Positions 1-12,110 are shown, counted from the stretch's first letter. The stretch: 64,000 bases of DNA from Garcia nutans (GCA_947685225.1 CANTUV010000051.1:8370001-8434000); one strand, 5' to 3'. Translations and numbers: made by a program. Notes: generated by a model not told the origin, from the letters alone.

Positions 1-1530
1 ATCATAAATTTTATTTGGGGCCAAAATTAATAGAGAATTAAAAAAATATGAGTGAATTTTTTTCTAAATTTTTAATGACTTTATTTAAAAAAATAATAAT
101 TTTTTTATAAAAATATATTTTTAATTAAACAAATTTTTATTAATTTTTCATATTATAAGATATAGAATTAATTAAATTATTTTAATATTGAAAAGTATTT
201 GTAAAATTGAATTATAGTACACAGAGAATTGTATACACTTCCATGGTTGGGGGAAGCGAATGACACAACTATGCTGTACAGTGGAGAGGCTATGGTCGCC
301 TCAAATTCTTAAAAAAAAATTTACTCATATTTTTTATATTATTTTGAAGTATATGTATATAAATGGTCCCTCAAATTTTGGCAATTTCATTTTCTTTATA
401 ATGTTTTTATACATGTTTCTGTATGTTTATCCTTAGTACAATTAAATATAACACTTTAAAATTAAAAAAATTATTCATGCCTTTCATGAACTTAATTTTT
501 TTTTTAGTTTAATTCATATTTGGCATTCTAATTCTGTCCCTGAGTCAAGACTCCCATTTGTCTCCTCTAATTACACCCATTATTGAACTTTAGTTAAAAT
601 TTAAATTAATAATTACTGTCACTATTTTATAAATGATTTTTTTTTATAAAAAAAATTGTTTTTGTTTGGAGGTATATATATGCATTGATTTTAGCATTAA
701 TTGGGCATACTATGAAGAGAGAAAATATTAATAAAACGAGTAAAATGTTGGACCTATCAACCATACGTGGGACGACTATTATTACTTGGTGAGTCCACAC
801 CAAAACAAGATATATAAGTGGGAAAATAAGATAAGATATGACTGCATAATACACCTTTTTTTAAATTAAAAAAAAAAACTAGATTAAAGGAATCATTAAT
901 ATTGCTATCTCTTTTACTTATAAAAGTCCTCTTGGATGTATTAAAAATGTGGGTCAGACCTATTTTTATTTAAAAAATTGACAATTTCTTTATAAATGTA
1001 TATGCGTGCTTATATATCAATTAATATATACACTCTTACATAATTTCTTGTATTTATATACTCCTATATAAAAGTAAATAATAATTTCTTCTATTTATAA
1101 ATTATAAATTATAAGTATATTTTCTATAGATATAATCCTACATCAATTTATCTCAATTTCTCTTTTGCACTCATTTTCAATATTCTCTTCAATATATGTG
1201 GTTTAATTTACTATCCAATGTTCTCTAAATTTATATTTTTCAATATTTTTATTTTCCATTAATCTTAATTCCAATTAATTTTTTTTCTAAGTTTTTAATT
1301 AAGATCATCTATGAATTACCTCTCCCTCTCAAGTCTCGAATTATCCAAAAATCGTCTTAAACTACCCACTTGAACTGCTTGGAACATCTCATCAAATTGG
1401 CCCCAAGCCGCTCTTGAACCGAACTTCGAATTAAAACTAATAGTTTTAGAATCATCTGATTCAAATTATTCAAGAATTTGTTAAATTTAAACCGACTGTT
1501 ACTCTACATTCATGCCCTTTTATTGCTATT
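1..1530. other. AT-rich intergenic DNA, no gene seen
   Basis: Long A/T runs and short broken reading frames only. I looked here for the missing first exon of the ankyrin gene that starts at 1872, namely a start codon followed by ankyrin-like coding sequence, and found none. Confidence 0.6.
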
Positions 1531-1797
1531 GATGATATTAACGATAGCCCAGTTATCACTTTCCACTTCAATCTCCTTGTAATCCTTTTCCCAAGCTAGA
1601 GTGGTACCATGAAAGAACGGCCACAACGATCGGCCCCTGTAATAGAGCACTTGCAATTGCAGATATTCATAACAAAAGCCCCCATCTATATATTAGAGTC
1701 TCCGAGTAATTACCATCTGTCTTTGCTGTCCCTGTGGAAGAATAAAGAGCACCGTTTGTATTAATCTTGATCACGTCTCCTTTAGGAGCTTTCTGGC
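1531..1797 (-). pseudogene. RNase H-like (RVT_3) remnant of a non-LTR retroelement
   Basis: Read on the minus strand, 1774-1797 gives KAPKGDVIKINTNGA, the usual entry of the plant RVT_3 RNase H-like domain (P-x-G-x-x-K-x-N-x-D/N-G-A). About 190 bases on, 1531-1582 gives DYKEIEVESDNWAIVNI, matching the later 'ESD' segment of the same fold. Stops and frame changes lie between, so it is a fossil. Such domains form the C-terminus of plant LINE polyproteins and are common as free genomic debris. It lies immediately upstream of the ankyrin exon at 1872, possibly inside that gene's former first intron. Confidence 0.6.
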
Positions 1798-1871
1798 TAA
1801 TATTTATTTCTCCCCTTAGACAAGTCCATGCGAGTTTTTTCTTTAATTTTCTTTTCTTTTTTTTTTTTCAG

Positions 1872-3362
1872 ACGTTGTGAAGGAAATCTTGACTATACGG
1901 GAAGAATTTGCATGGAAGAAGGATGTCAATGGGTGCACTCCTTTGCACTTAGCTAGCAGCAAAGGCCATCTTGAGACAACAAGGGAGCTTCTAAGATTCG
2001 ACCCTGACCTCTCTTCTTTACAAGACAATGATGGCCGAACACCGCTTCATTCGGCTGCAATTAAAGGAAGAGTCAGCATCATCGATGAGATACTCTCCGT
2101 TAATCGTGAATCTGCTGAAATTTTAACTAAAAATGGAGAAACAGTTATTCATCTTGGAGTAAAAAATAATCAATTTGATGCTGTTAAGTACCTCATGGAG
2201 ACTCTTGACATCACAAAGCTTATTAATAAACCTGATAATGATGGCAATACTCCCTTGCATCTAGCAACTGCTGGAAAACTCAGCGCCGTAAGACTCTCTT
2301 TGCCCATCAATATTTTTATATGTTAGTTCATTTTTATTCTTATATTAATAATGTAAGAATCTTTTATATTTTTGCAAAAATAGATGTTTCGGGATTTTTA
2401 TTATTTAATGTTTTATTTGAAAGCAGATGGTAATCTACCTACTGAAACTAAATGCTGATACAAATGCGATTAACCGCAAGGGACAGACTGTACTAGACGT
2501 AGTAGAGTCTGATGTGAGCAATTCTGGTGCCCTATTAATTTTACCAGCAATACAAAATGCAGGAGGCAGAAGAGGGGATCAATTGCCACCGGGTTATATT
2601 AGTTATTCCACTGAAATTCATCAACTAGAAAAGGTAAAAAGCCCCAGTTTGCAATCTTCATCTTCAAAAAAACTGCCAGATTCTCCTCCAAATCACCGTC
2701 CCCGTTGTAAGCACCGCCGCCGCCGCCGAGAAAAACAATTAGAGGTCCAAAGTGAAGGTCTGCGTAATGCACGTAATACAATTACTATTGTGGCAGTTTT
2801 AATTGCCACTGTTACATTTGCTGCTGGCATAAATCCACCTGGTGGGTTTGATCAAAGGACCGGGAAAAGCCTGATGGGCAAGAGTCGTCCTTTCAAAATT
2901 TTCGTGGTTTGTAACATTGTGGCACTATTTTTGTCACTTGGCATTGTTATTTTCCTAGTCAGCATTGTCCCTTTTCAACGAAAATCCATGATGAAATTGT
3001 TGGCAGTGACACATAAGGTTATGTGGGTGTCCACATCATTCATGGCCATTGCTTATGTGGCCGCCATGTGGACAATTTTGCCACATGGGCATGGCTGGGG
3101 TGCAGTATGGGTTTTGGTGGCAATGGGGAGTATTGGGGGAGGGTGCACAGTGGCAATTTGTGTGGGTTTAAGTATTTTGTTGGCTAAGCATTGGGTTAGA
3201 AAATGGGAATGGAGGAAAAATAAAGAGAAGAGAAAGAATGATAGCCCAATTAGTAACATTAGTCACCTTGAAGAAATGAAGCAGATCAAAAGAGGTAACT
3301 TTGACTCCACTAGTAATTCAGATGTTGATAGCTCTGATCAAGGGGGATATCACTTGTATTAG
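1872..3362 (+). CDS. Ankyrin-repeat protein with PGG membrane domain; first exon not found
   Basis: Two exons join cleanly: 1872-2287 and 2427-3362, with intron 2288-2426 (GTAAGA donor, AG acceptor, phase 0). The first begins after a strong polypyrimidine-AG acceptor (1855-1871), in phase with an upstream codon, and has no in-frame ATG near its start. About four ankyrin repeats are visible, with TPLHLA, TPLHSAA, TVIHLG and TPLHLA cores. They are followed by the family signature AINRKGQTVLD and a PGG domain that carries PPGGF and four hydrophobic spans (roughly residues 255-385 of the joined product). Family members (ACD6/ITN1-like) sit in the plasma membrane or ER and act in stress and defence signalling. 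The missing piece is probably the first 50-80 residues. Either an exon lies beyond the RNase H fossil or was lost; if lost, this is a pseudogene. Both remaining exons are otherwise open. Confidence 0.85.
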
Positions 3363-3699
3363 CTTAATTAATTATGTAGTTCTTGGCAATTGATTAGCTA
3401 TAGTTTAATTTGAGTGTAAGTGTACCAAATAGTTTTCTAGTATGTACTCGTAGCATATAGCATATTAATTAATTGTCAAAGTTACCGTTTATCAAATTAT
3501 ATGCAGAGTGATTTCATGATTTTTTTTTTCATTAATTTGTGATTAAAAAATTTAGTATCAATCATGATGAGATGAAATAAATTTGAATTATATCACGAAA
3601 GATGATGTACTTTATCAAATGAATGATTGAAATTATATCACTTGATGCTATAGAGATGAGGTTAAGACTGCTAATATGATTGTGTCGCCTGGCCCGGCA
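3363..3699. other. 3' flank of the ankyrin gene
   Basis: AT-rich DNA between the stop codon and the first Copia element. It probably holds the 3' UTR and poly(A) site of the ankyrin-PGG gene. I cannot assign a single poly(A) signal. Confidence 0.4.
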
Positions 3700-3985
3700 T
3701 GATGGAAAAGAAACACACAAAGAACAAGGCATAATAGAGGGTAATTGTGTGTAAAAACTCCACACATTCTACTACACTTTAGTATGCTTTTATAGACAAA
3801 AAAGCTACAACAGATTAGTACATAATCAACATTTTTTGGACATGGATCCTAATTAATCCTAATCCACTTTTCCTAACCATATGCTCCATCATTTCTCTAT
3901 GGATTCAAAGTTTGCTTAGTATATCAGTAAATATAACAAAAGAAATTGTGTAAATGTCACTACAAATGTGTTATTGTTGTCATCA
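3700..3985 (-). repeat. 3' LTR of Copia element 1
   Basis: Starts TGATGGAAAAGAAAC and ends TTGTTGTCATCA on the plus strand. It pairs with 6561-6846 over its full 286 bases. Confidence 0.9.
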
Positions 3986-4259
3986 CTCATCCGTGACACA
4001 TTTGGTGGGGACACTCATTTCTTCAAACCAATCTTGAACACTTGCAGCTTCTGCAAACCAAGAGTAATCATTCACAGCAATATTACATCATTCATAAATA
4101 TCAAATAAAGGCCTTGTTCCTTCGACAGCAAATTCAAAGTCAAAATCAGAGTTTTCTTAGTTTTATTGCCTTATTATAGTTGTACTTGCTCATGAAAAGT
4201 GTTGTTTGAGCCCTTGGATTCTAAAATTTGTTTCTCTCAATTCCACTGTGATGCTTCAT

Positions 4260-5300
4260 CAAATTTAACATCTCTAGCAATAATTACCTTTTGAGTTTGA
4301 ATATCAAGAATCATATAGGCTTTACTATTGTTTTTATAACCTAGAAACATACCAGCAAATGCCTTTTAGTCAAGCTTTGATCTCTTAGCATCAGGAATAT
4401 GAACATAGCAGGGGGATCCAAATACTTTTAGGTGATCAACAGTAGGTCTCACTCCATGCTAAGCTTCATATGAAGTTTTGTTTGAGAGAGCTTTTGAGAG
4501 AGCTTTTTTGGTTGAGTAAATATACAGTAGTATTCATAGCTTCTGCCTAGAATTTTCGAGGCACTTTCTTTTCAAACATCAAATATCTTGTTATCTCCAT
4601 GATGGTTTAATTTTGTCTTTCACATACTCCATTCTGCTGTGGAGTGTAGGGGATGGTCATTTGATGATGAATACCAGCATCAGCACAAAACTTTTCAAAT
4701 TCTTGTGAAGCGTATTTAGTTCCATTATCAGATCTAATGGTCTTGATTTTACACCCACATTGATTTTATACCAAGGCCTTAAACTTCTTGAAACAATCAT
4801 CCACTTCAGATTTATATTTAAGAAAGTAAACCCAAGTTACTCTTGATTAATCATCAATAAAGAGCAAGAAGTATCTATTACCACTTGGAGTTGGAATAGA
4901 CATAGGTCTACATACATCCGAATGAATGAGCTGCAATTTTTCGACAGCTCTTCAAGCTTGATTTGATGGAAATGGTTTCTTAACTTGCTTCCCAATTTGG
5001 CACACATTACATACATTGTCAATTGCACAAATAGGAGGCATATTTTCTGCAAGAGCCTTCTCATACATGGTTTTAAGTGAAGAATATCTAAAGTGGCAAA
5101 ATCTTTTTATGCCAAAGCTCAGAATAAGTTAATGCAGCATTATAAGCATAAGAACTTGTAATTTTCAAGCTCAAAGGAAAGCTTTTATCATTCATTTTTA
5201 CTTTCATACATTCACTACCATCTAGGTCTACTATAATGCATGATTTGTTCTGAAAATGCAGAGAATAGTTTTTCTCAAGCATTTATCCAATACTTAGTAG
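4260..5300 (-). pseudogene. Integrase remnant of Copia element 1
   Basis: Minus-strand fragments in several frames give the GAG-pre-integrase region, then the retroviral-type integrase core with IRSDNGTKY and PYTPQQNGVCERQN. After these comes the Copia C-terminal stretch AFAGMFLGYKNNSKAY at 4320-4360. In-frame stops occur throughout. The order matches Copia pol (protease, integrase, then RT), but RT never follows. Confidence 0.8.
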
Positions 5301-5399
5301 ATTTTGCTAATTTTAGGAATATAGAGAACATCAGGAATAGTTTTGTACCTGACTAAGTTTCAATGGTCACAACTCCTCTTCCTTTAACTTGAATACTTT

Positions 5400-6239
5400 T
5401 ACCATTGCTAATTGTGATAGATGACTAATATGCTTGGTCAATTTCCTCAAAAAATTCTAGATTTGAAGACATATGGTATGTGCATCCACTGTCTATAAGC
5501 CATTGATCCTTGCTTCCTTCAGCTGTATAACATATAGCAACAAACAAACTCTCCTCCTGAGTTTGATGTTGTTGATCTTCAGCAATATGAGCTTGCTGGC
5601 TCTGTGTCTTATTCACATATCTGCAAACATTTGCAGTATGACCAAGTTTTTACATTTATTGCATTAAGCACCAAGTCTATGCCAACATTTTTTCTCTGGA
5701 TGACCAGCTTTGTTGCAATGTTTGCGATGAGCATGCTTTTTCTTTTCTTCTTTTTTGTTGTTTGCAGCAGGCCTCTTCTCCCAATTTGGAGTTTTTCTTC
5801 TTTGATTTGCAAGAAAGGTTCCTTCATTATTACTGCTACTACCTTGTCTCATGGATCTTCTAAGTTCTTGAGCTTGAAAAGCATGACAAGCTCAACAAAT
5901 GTGATCTTTGTCAAGTCTTATGAGTCCTCCAAAGAAAATATCTCTGACTCAAATCTTTCAGGTAGGCTAACAAGCACTTTCTCTATAATTCTTTCATCTA
6001 ATAAGTCAACACCAAGGAGTCTAATCTTGTTTACAATCTCTATTAGTCTATTTGCATACTCTTTAATGGACTCATCATCATTCATCCTTAAAACTTTAAA
6101 TTCTCCCTTCAGATTTAATATTTCCATATGCCTTGTTCTCTCAATTCCACTAAACATCTCCCGCAACATATCTCAAGATTCTTTTGGTGTTTTACAAGCC
6201 ATAATTCTTGTGAAAATGGGTTCTGAAATTACTGCTTGA
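5400..6239 (-). pseudogene. gag and protease remnant of Copia element 1
   Basis: 5918-6169 encodes a UBN2-type gag segment (ESIKEYANRLIEIVNKIR, then LLDERIIEKVLVSLPERFE). A CCHC-like zinc knuckle with CNKAGHPEKKC spacing follows near 5680. The aspartic protease motif WLIDSGCTYHMS lies at 5460-5505. The pieces are in different frames, so no intact polyprotein remains. Confidence 0.8.
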
Positions 6240-6560
6240 AAATATGAGAGAGCTCTTGGAGGTTTTACTTACTCTTCCTCATGAATTCTGATTTGGTTCA
6301 TGATTGGATTGCTACCAACACAAATGGTTCTCTATCAATCTAAACCCACTGCCACAATCTTAAACCTTTCAAGTGAGTCTTCATTTTTATAGACCAACTT
6401 GGATAGTTTTCACCATTGAAAATTGGTAATGAAGGTGTTGTTGGGTTGTTGGAAGCCATGCTTTTGAAGTTTGGAATTTTTTTATGTGAAGCCTTGCTGA
6501 TTTTCTCTATTTTTTAACTCACAATCAGGCCCTCCAAGATCATAGTAGCTCTGATACCAC

Positions 6561-6846
6561 TGATGAAAAAGAAACACATAAAAAATAGAGTATAACAGAG
6601 GATAATTATATGTAAAAACTCCACACATTCTACTATATTTCATTATACTTTTATAGATAAAAAAGCTACAGCGGATCATTACATGATCAATGGTAATTGG
6701 ACATGGATTCTAACTAATCCAAACCCACTTTTTCTAACTACATGCTCCACCATTCCTTTATAGATTTAGAGCTTGCTTAATATATCAGTAAATATGACAA
6801 AAGAAATTGTGCAAATGTCACTACAAATGTGTCATTGTTGTCATCA
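6561..6846 (-). repeat. 5' LTR of Copia element 1
   Basis: 286 bases, TG...CA, directly next to the tRNA-Met primer-binding site at 6548-6560. This makes it the promoter-side LTR of the minus-strand element. Confidence 0.9.
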
Positions 6847-7074
6847 GGGCATTCAGAAAAATAAAAATGACTTAGCATGGAATAATAAATGCTGCTTTCA
6901 TGCATGCTTAGCCTAGCAAAGTGCACCATCCTGGGTAAACAGTGATCAATTCTTTCCTCCCCAATTGTAATACTAAAAAATAAAAAAATAAAAAATAAAA
7001 ATAAAGGTTGTTCTCCTGGTTTGCTGATTCAGTTTACTTCATGTTTTTTTTTATTTCAATGGAAGCTTGCTCAA

Positions 7075-7243
7075 TATGTTAACTTATCAATGGCCGTGGA
7101 AGCTTTAAAGGATGGTGTTGCATCTTGGAAAATACCGGTGAAGGGTTACTTGAAATGTAACGCTGATACTAAAATTTATTTTTAGATGCAGGGCTTCAAT
7201 CCTTATGGTTTTGTGGTTGAGTTTGTTGTTGCTGAGCATTTGG
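7075..7243 (+). pseudogene. RNase H-like (RVT_3) remnant, left half, split by Copia element 2
   Basis: Plus-strand reading gives WKIPVKGYLKCNADTKI, the typical N-terminal entry of an RVT_3 domain, then GFNPYGFVVEFVVAEH. A stop interrupts it. The reading breaks exactly at the left LTR of Copia element 2 and resumes at 11902 beyond the right LTR. Confidence 0.65.
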
Positions 7244-7523
7244 TGTTGGAAGTATGGTAGATTTAAACTAAATAAAAAATAAAAGAAAGAAAGAAAGAGG
7301 AATTGATAAACTCAAATTTATTGTATTTTTATTCGACGACTTACAACTTGTTTTCTTATGTATTTATACTGCACAATAATTATAAAATTAGAAAACTAAA
7401 ATAAAAAACTATTATTTTAATGAACGACTTTTAATTATAAATAATTAATAACCCATTATTAATAACAAAAGGATAATTTGTTAAAAATAAATTATTAAAA
7501 AATAACAAGTTTAATTTTCAACA
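7244..7523 (-). repeat. 3' LTR of Copia element 2
   Basis: 280 bases, TG...CA. It aligns with 11630-11901 apart from small gaps, for example an extra GAAA in the AAAGAAAG run. Confidence 0.9.
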
Positions 7524-7651
7524 TCCCTTCGTAAACTTGATATTTTTTCAATGCCAATCATCATTCTCATCTTTTGAAAAAAATCATATTTGAGTAGTTT
7601 CGTAAAAATGTCAGCAACTTGATCAAGTGACTTTACATACTCCACTTTCAC

Positions 7652-9893
7652 TTACATGTTCTCAATGCAATGACGAATGAAATGATATTTTGTCTCAATA
7701 TGCTTACTTCGATCATGAAATACAAGATTCTTTGTTAGAACAATAGTCGACTTATTATCCATTCTAATCTTCACTGGCTCATTATCCGCAAAATAAAGTT
7801 CCTTTAATAATATTTTTAACCAAATTGCATGGCATGCATAAGCAGTGTCAGCAACATACTCAGCTTCGCAAGTTGAAAGAGTTACTATTGGTTGTTTCTT
7901 AGAGTACCAAGAAATTGGATTATTTGCTAAAAAGAAAATAAATCCAGTTTTACTCTTTCTGTCATCAATGTCTCCACCGTAGTCACTATTACAATATCCA
8001 GTTAGCTTGAATTCCTTTGAAGGCGAATAAAAAATTCCATAATCAAGAGTGCTTTTTAGATAACGGAGAATTCTCTTTGCAACTTTCATGTGTGTTTCTG
8101 TTGGATCCTCCATAAATCGACTAAAAAGTCCAATTGAAAATAAAATATCAGGTCTAGTACAAGTAAGATACCTTAAGCTTTCAACAAGACTTCTAAATAA
8201 TGTTGGATTAACCTTTTGCACTCATTTTTCCTCCTTAGAAAGTTTTACACCATACTCCATTAGTGTGTTAACAGGATTACAATCCAGCATGTTGAACTTT
8301 TTCAATAAATTCATCACATAAGCTTCTTGCGAAATAAAAATTTCATCCTCTGTCTGTTTGACTTCTATTCCAAGATAATAGGACATGAGTTCCATATCAC
8401 TCATTTTAAATTCTCGAGCCATAGCCTTCTTGAAATCATCAAACATTATTTAATTGTTTCCTGTAAAAATAAGATCATCCACATATATACAAATAAATAA
8501 TAGGTCTTTTCCTCCTTTTTCACATAGAGTGCATATTCATGATTGCATCTTATGAAACCATTCTTCTGTAAGTACTGATCAAGATGACTATTCCAAGCTC
8601 GTGGTACTTGCTTTAATCCATATAAAGCTTTCTTCAATCTTAACACCTTATCTTCAGAGTTTTTAATAACAAAACCCATAGGTTGTTCAACATAAACCTC
8701 TTCCTCAAGATAACCATTAAGAAATGCAGATTTTACATCCATTTGATGGATTTTTCACTGGTTCTATGCCGCAAGTAATAGTAACAGGCGAATTGTCTCC
8801 AGTCGAGCAACAGGAGCAAAAACTTCATCATAATCAATGCCTTGTTGTTGCTTATAACCCTTAGCAACAAGTCTCGCCTTGTATCTTTCTACTTCACCTT
8901 TTGAGTTCTTCTTGATTTTATATACCCATTTGACACCTATTGCTTGATGTCCACTTGGAAGTGTTGCAAGCTCCCAAGTATTATTCTTTTCTATGGCTTG
9001 AATTTCTTCCTCCATCGCTTGAACCCATCTCTTATCTTTCACAACTTCTTTAAAGTGTGAAGGCTCATCATTAGAGCATAGACATAATAAATATTTGTCA
9101 TCTATTCTGTCAGTTTCTTCATAAAGATCTGTAAGGTTACGGTATCTTCGAGGACCTTCACTTGAACTTGATGAAGGGAAAGCTGCTATTGATGTTGCAG
9201 GAGATGAAGCAGGTGTTGTTGGGCCTGTAATTTCACCTTGATCTTCTTGTGGTAGATTTTCTTCCTCATTAAAGTATGGAAGAAAATCATAAATGGCTTT
9301 TTCTTATTTATTCCAGTCTAAGCTCTATTTTCTTCAAATTCAACATCTCTGCTAACTAAAATTTTATTATTATTTGGATTAAAAAGCTTATAGCCTTTTA
9401 AGTTCTCATCATAGCCAATAAAAATGAGCTTCTTGCTTCTATCATCAAGCTTTTATCTCTCTTGTTCTGGAACTTGAGCATAAGCTATAGAGCCAAATAC
9501 TCGTAAATATGACACATTTGGCTTTCTTCTACTCCAAGCTTCTTAAGGTGTCATTTTATTTAAACTTTTAGTAGGTGAATGGTTAGAAAGATATACTGCA
9601 CATGCAACTGCTTCTGTCCAAAACTCTCTTAGCATCGACTTACTTTTTAACATGGTCAATGCCATATTAAGAATTGTCCTATTCTTTCTTTCAACAACTC
9701 CATTTTTTTGTGATGATCTAGGAATGGTCATAGGACAACGAATTCCATATGTATCACAAAATGCTTTAAACTCATTAGAAGTGAATTCACCACCTCTGTC
9801 AGTTCTCAAATATTTGATCTCATAATCACTCTCCTTTTCTACGCGGGCCTTGAACTTTTTGAAAGCTTCAAATGCTTCACTTTTGTGCTTCAA
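7652..9893 (-). pseudogene. Integrase core, reverse transcriptase and RNase H remnant of Copia element 2
   Basis: Integrase core at 9543-9893 (YLRTDRGGEFTS, then KNGVVERKNRTI). RT_2 begins at 8764-9042 (WELATLPSGHQAIGVKWVYK, VFAPVARLETIR). It continues at 8446-8742 with MDVKSAFLNGYLEEEVYVEQP; the catalytic YVDDLIF can be read only in a neighbouring frame at about 8465-8490. The RT end is at 8222-8446 and RNase H at 7652-8221, with LSTCEAEYVA and HDRSKHIETKYHFIR. Several frameshifts and stops make it non-functional. Confidence 0.9.
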
Positions 9894-9902
9894 GAAATAA
9901 AC

Positions 9903-11601
9903 TCAGGTTTTTCGTGAATAATCATCTATAAAAAGTAAAAAATAAGAGTTTTTACCATGTGATTCATGTTTGATCGGTCCACAAACATCTGTATAAATCA
10001 ATTGTAGTGGCTTGGTAGCTCTTGAATCAGACTGCTTCGGAAAACTCTTTCTCGAATGCTTTCCAAGTAAACAAGCTTCACATAATTGACTTGGATGGTT
10101 AATTTTTGAAATTCCTTTCACCATTTTCTTCATTCCTAAGTCTTTAAGTCCTTCAAATTTTAAGTGCCCATATCTCATATGCCATATCAAAGATGGATCT
10201 TTCACACAAACTTTCAAACATATGGCTTCATTTGTCTTCATATCTAATAAGAACATATGGTTTTTGATCATAGAAACTTTAGCAATAAGTCTTCTTTCTT
10301 TATCTCTGAGCCAAAGATAACGATCTTCCATAACTAATTTACAACCATTCTCCATTAGCTGCCCAATACTCAAAATATTATTTTTTCATTTTTAGTATGT
10401 AATAAACATTAGGAAGGAGTTTATGAATTTCATTGTTTAGCTCAAATAAAATTGTTCCTTTGCCTTTGATCTCAACCTTGGATTCATCGCCAAATCGTAC
10501 ATTTTCAGTCATATTGGTGTTGAATTCTACAAATTTATTTTTATCACCAGTCATATGGTTACTTGCTCCGTTGTCCAAGTACCATGTACTGCTTTCACAT
10601 TTTTGATCTTCATTGAATGTAAGGAATAGAGTTGGCTCCTTCAAATCTTTCTCTTGTATAACAAGCTTAGTTTCTACTTCTCTCTTGACTTGACATTCCC
10701 AAGAGTAATGTCCATACTTTTCTCATGAATAAAATTCAATGTGGGTCTTATCAATCTTTGTTTCATTGTTCCTCTCAAAATTGCCTCTTGCTCTTCCTCT
10801 TCCACGATCTCTAAAATAATTTTGATTTCTCCTCTCGTAAGAATTTTGCTCATCTCTTCCTCTTCCTCGACTATATCCTCTTCCTTGGCCTCGACCTCTT
10901 CCACGTCCTTGGCCTGTTCTACTACTTTTACCAGCTTCTCCTTTACTATTTAGCGAAAATTTTGCTTGCAAGGCATGCTCTGTGTGCTCTTGCTTTCCTC
11001 TATTCATTCTTTCCTCATGAGCCCGTAAAGACCCATTTAATTCATCAATAGACATAACTTCTAAATCCTTTGATTCTTCGATTGCCACCACGATATGATC
11101 AAATTTAAAATTGAGGGAGCGAAGAATTTTTTCTATAACATGAACATCTTCCAACCTTTCTCCAAGTCTCTTCATTTGGTTCACTCCCTTGTAAAGTAAT
11201 TCGAAATGGATTCACTTTCTTTAATTATAAGATATTCAAACTCATCCCTTAGTTTGAAGACGCACCTTCTTCACTTTGTCTACTCCCATGACAGAATTTC
11301 GAAGAGTTTTCCATGCTTGCTTAGAGTTTGTCTCATTAGCAATTTTCTCAAGCATCTCATCATTCAAGCCTTGATGAATGATAGTTAGTGCACATTGATC
11401 CTTCTTTCTTTCTTTCTCCAAAACATCCCTCGCAGCTTGTTCTAAAACAAACACATTTTCAGGTTCCACATAACCTTTATCGACGATATTCCAAACACCT
11501 TGAGCACCTAGGATGGCCTTCATTCGAAGTGTCCAATTTTCATAATTGAGTTTGGTGAGTTGAGGGTATTGGAAAGAAATATTATTTATATTTGAAGACA
11601 T
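9903..11601 (-). pseudogene. gag, protease and GAG-pre-integrase remnant of Copia element 2
   Basis: gag begins at 11601 with a DUF4219/UBN2-like start (LTKLNYENWTLRMKAILGAQ) and continues in another frame at 10723-11184, ending in an RG-rich tail (GRGRGRGQGRGYSRGRG). In the zinc knuckle at 10700-10740 (KYGHYSWEC) the first two cysteines are gone, one position reading Phe and the other a stop. Protease at 10378-10644 keeps WYLDNGASNHMTG; note DNG in place of the usual D[ST]G. GAG-pre-integrase at 9903-10373 keeps its H/C motif (HMRYGHLKFEGLK ... LCEACLLGKHSRKSF). Confidence 0.88.
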
Positions 11602-11629
11602 TTTTATAATCTAGGCTCTGATACTACTT

Positions 11630-11901
11630 TGTTGAAAATATGATGGATATAAACTAAATGAAAAATAAAAGAAAGAAGAATTGATAAACTCAAATTTATT
11701 GTATTTTTATTCGACGACTTACAACTTATTTGCTCATGTATTTATACTACACAATAATTACAAAGTTAGAAAGTTAAAATAAGAAACTATTATTTTAATG
11801 AACGGTTTTTAATTACAAATAATTAATAACTCATTATTAATAACAAAAGAATAAATTATTAAAAATAAATTATTAAAAAATAGCAAGTTTAATTTTCAGC
11901 A
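11630..11901 (-). repeat. 5' LTR of Copia element 2
   Basis: 272 bases, TGTTGAAAATATG...TTTTCAGCA on the plus strand, adjoining the primer site at 11613-11627. Confidence 0.9.
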
Positions 11902-11906
11902 TTTGG

Positions 11907-12110
11907 GTCTTGCGTGAAATATATGAAACAAAAGTAGTGGAAGCTGTTGGTTTTAGAGACGCTTTGAGTTGGCTGAAGAACAAGGATGCACCGGGCATAT
12001 AATTATGGAATATGATGTTTTGGTGAGTTTGCAATTCATTTGATGATCTTTGTGCCAGTATACTTAGGTTTTGCTATTTTAGCTCGTCAAGAAGATTAAT
12101 GGCAATCTAT
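11907..12110 (+). pseudogene. RNase H-like (RVT_3) remnant, right half
   Basis: Just past the target duplication the plus strand reads EAVGFRDALSWLKNKDAPG, then HIIMEYDVLVSL in a neighbouring frame. This fits the mid-domain 'EAxGxREALxW' segment that should follow the piece ending at 7243. Together the two halves are one RNase H fossil interrupted by Copia element 2. Confidence 0.65.

Larger units (their letters stand above)
3700..6846 (-). mobile_element. Copia LTR retrotransposon 1, old, reverse transcriptase lost
   Basis: Two 286-base direct repeats (3700-3985 and 6561-6846), both TG...CA, bound it. Flanks CGGCA (3695-3699) and GGGCA (6847-6851) are a one-mismatch 5-bp target duplication. 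Next to the right LTR, 6548-6560 reads on the minus strand as TGGTATCAGAGC, a primer-binding site for initiator tRNA-Met, so transcription ran right to left. Reading leftward, the interior holds gag, protease and integrase remains. It then jumps from the integrase C-terminal region to the left LTR, so the whole reverse transcriptase and RNase H part is missing. The LTRs differ at roughly 15% of positions by eye, so the insertion is old. Confidence 0.9.
7244..11901 (-). mobile_element. Copia LTR retrotransposon 2, full-length layout, degenerate
   Basis: LTRs at 7244-7523 and 11630-11901 start TGTTG and end CAACA/CAGCA. A perfect TTTGG target duplication flanks it (7239-7243 and 11902-11906). 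A tRNA-Met-type primer site with one change (AGTATCAGAGCC on the minus strand) lies at 11613-11627. From right to left the interior holds gag, zinc knuckle, protease, integrase, reverse transcriptase and RNase H, the standard Copia order. The polyprotein is split into about ten frames by stops and frameshifts. The LTRs differ at roughly a tenth of positions. Confidence 0.92.

Noticed and set aside
5604..6239. 211-codon plus-strand frame
   Set aside because: Antisense shadow of the gag/zinc-knuckle region of Copia element 1.
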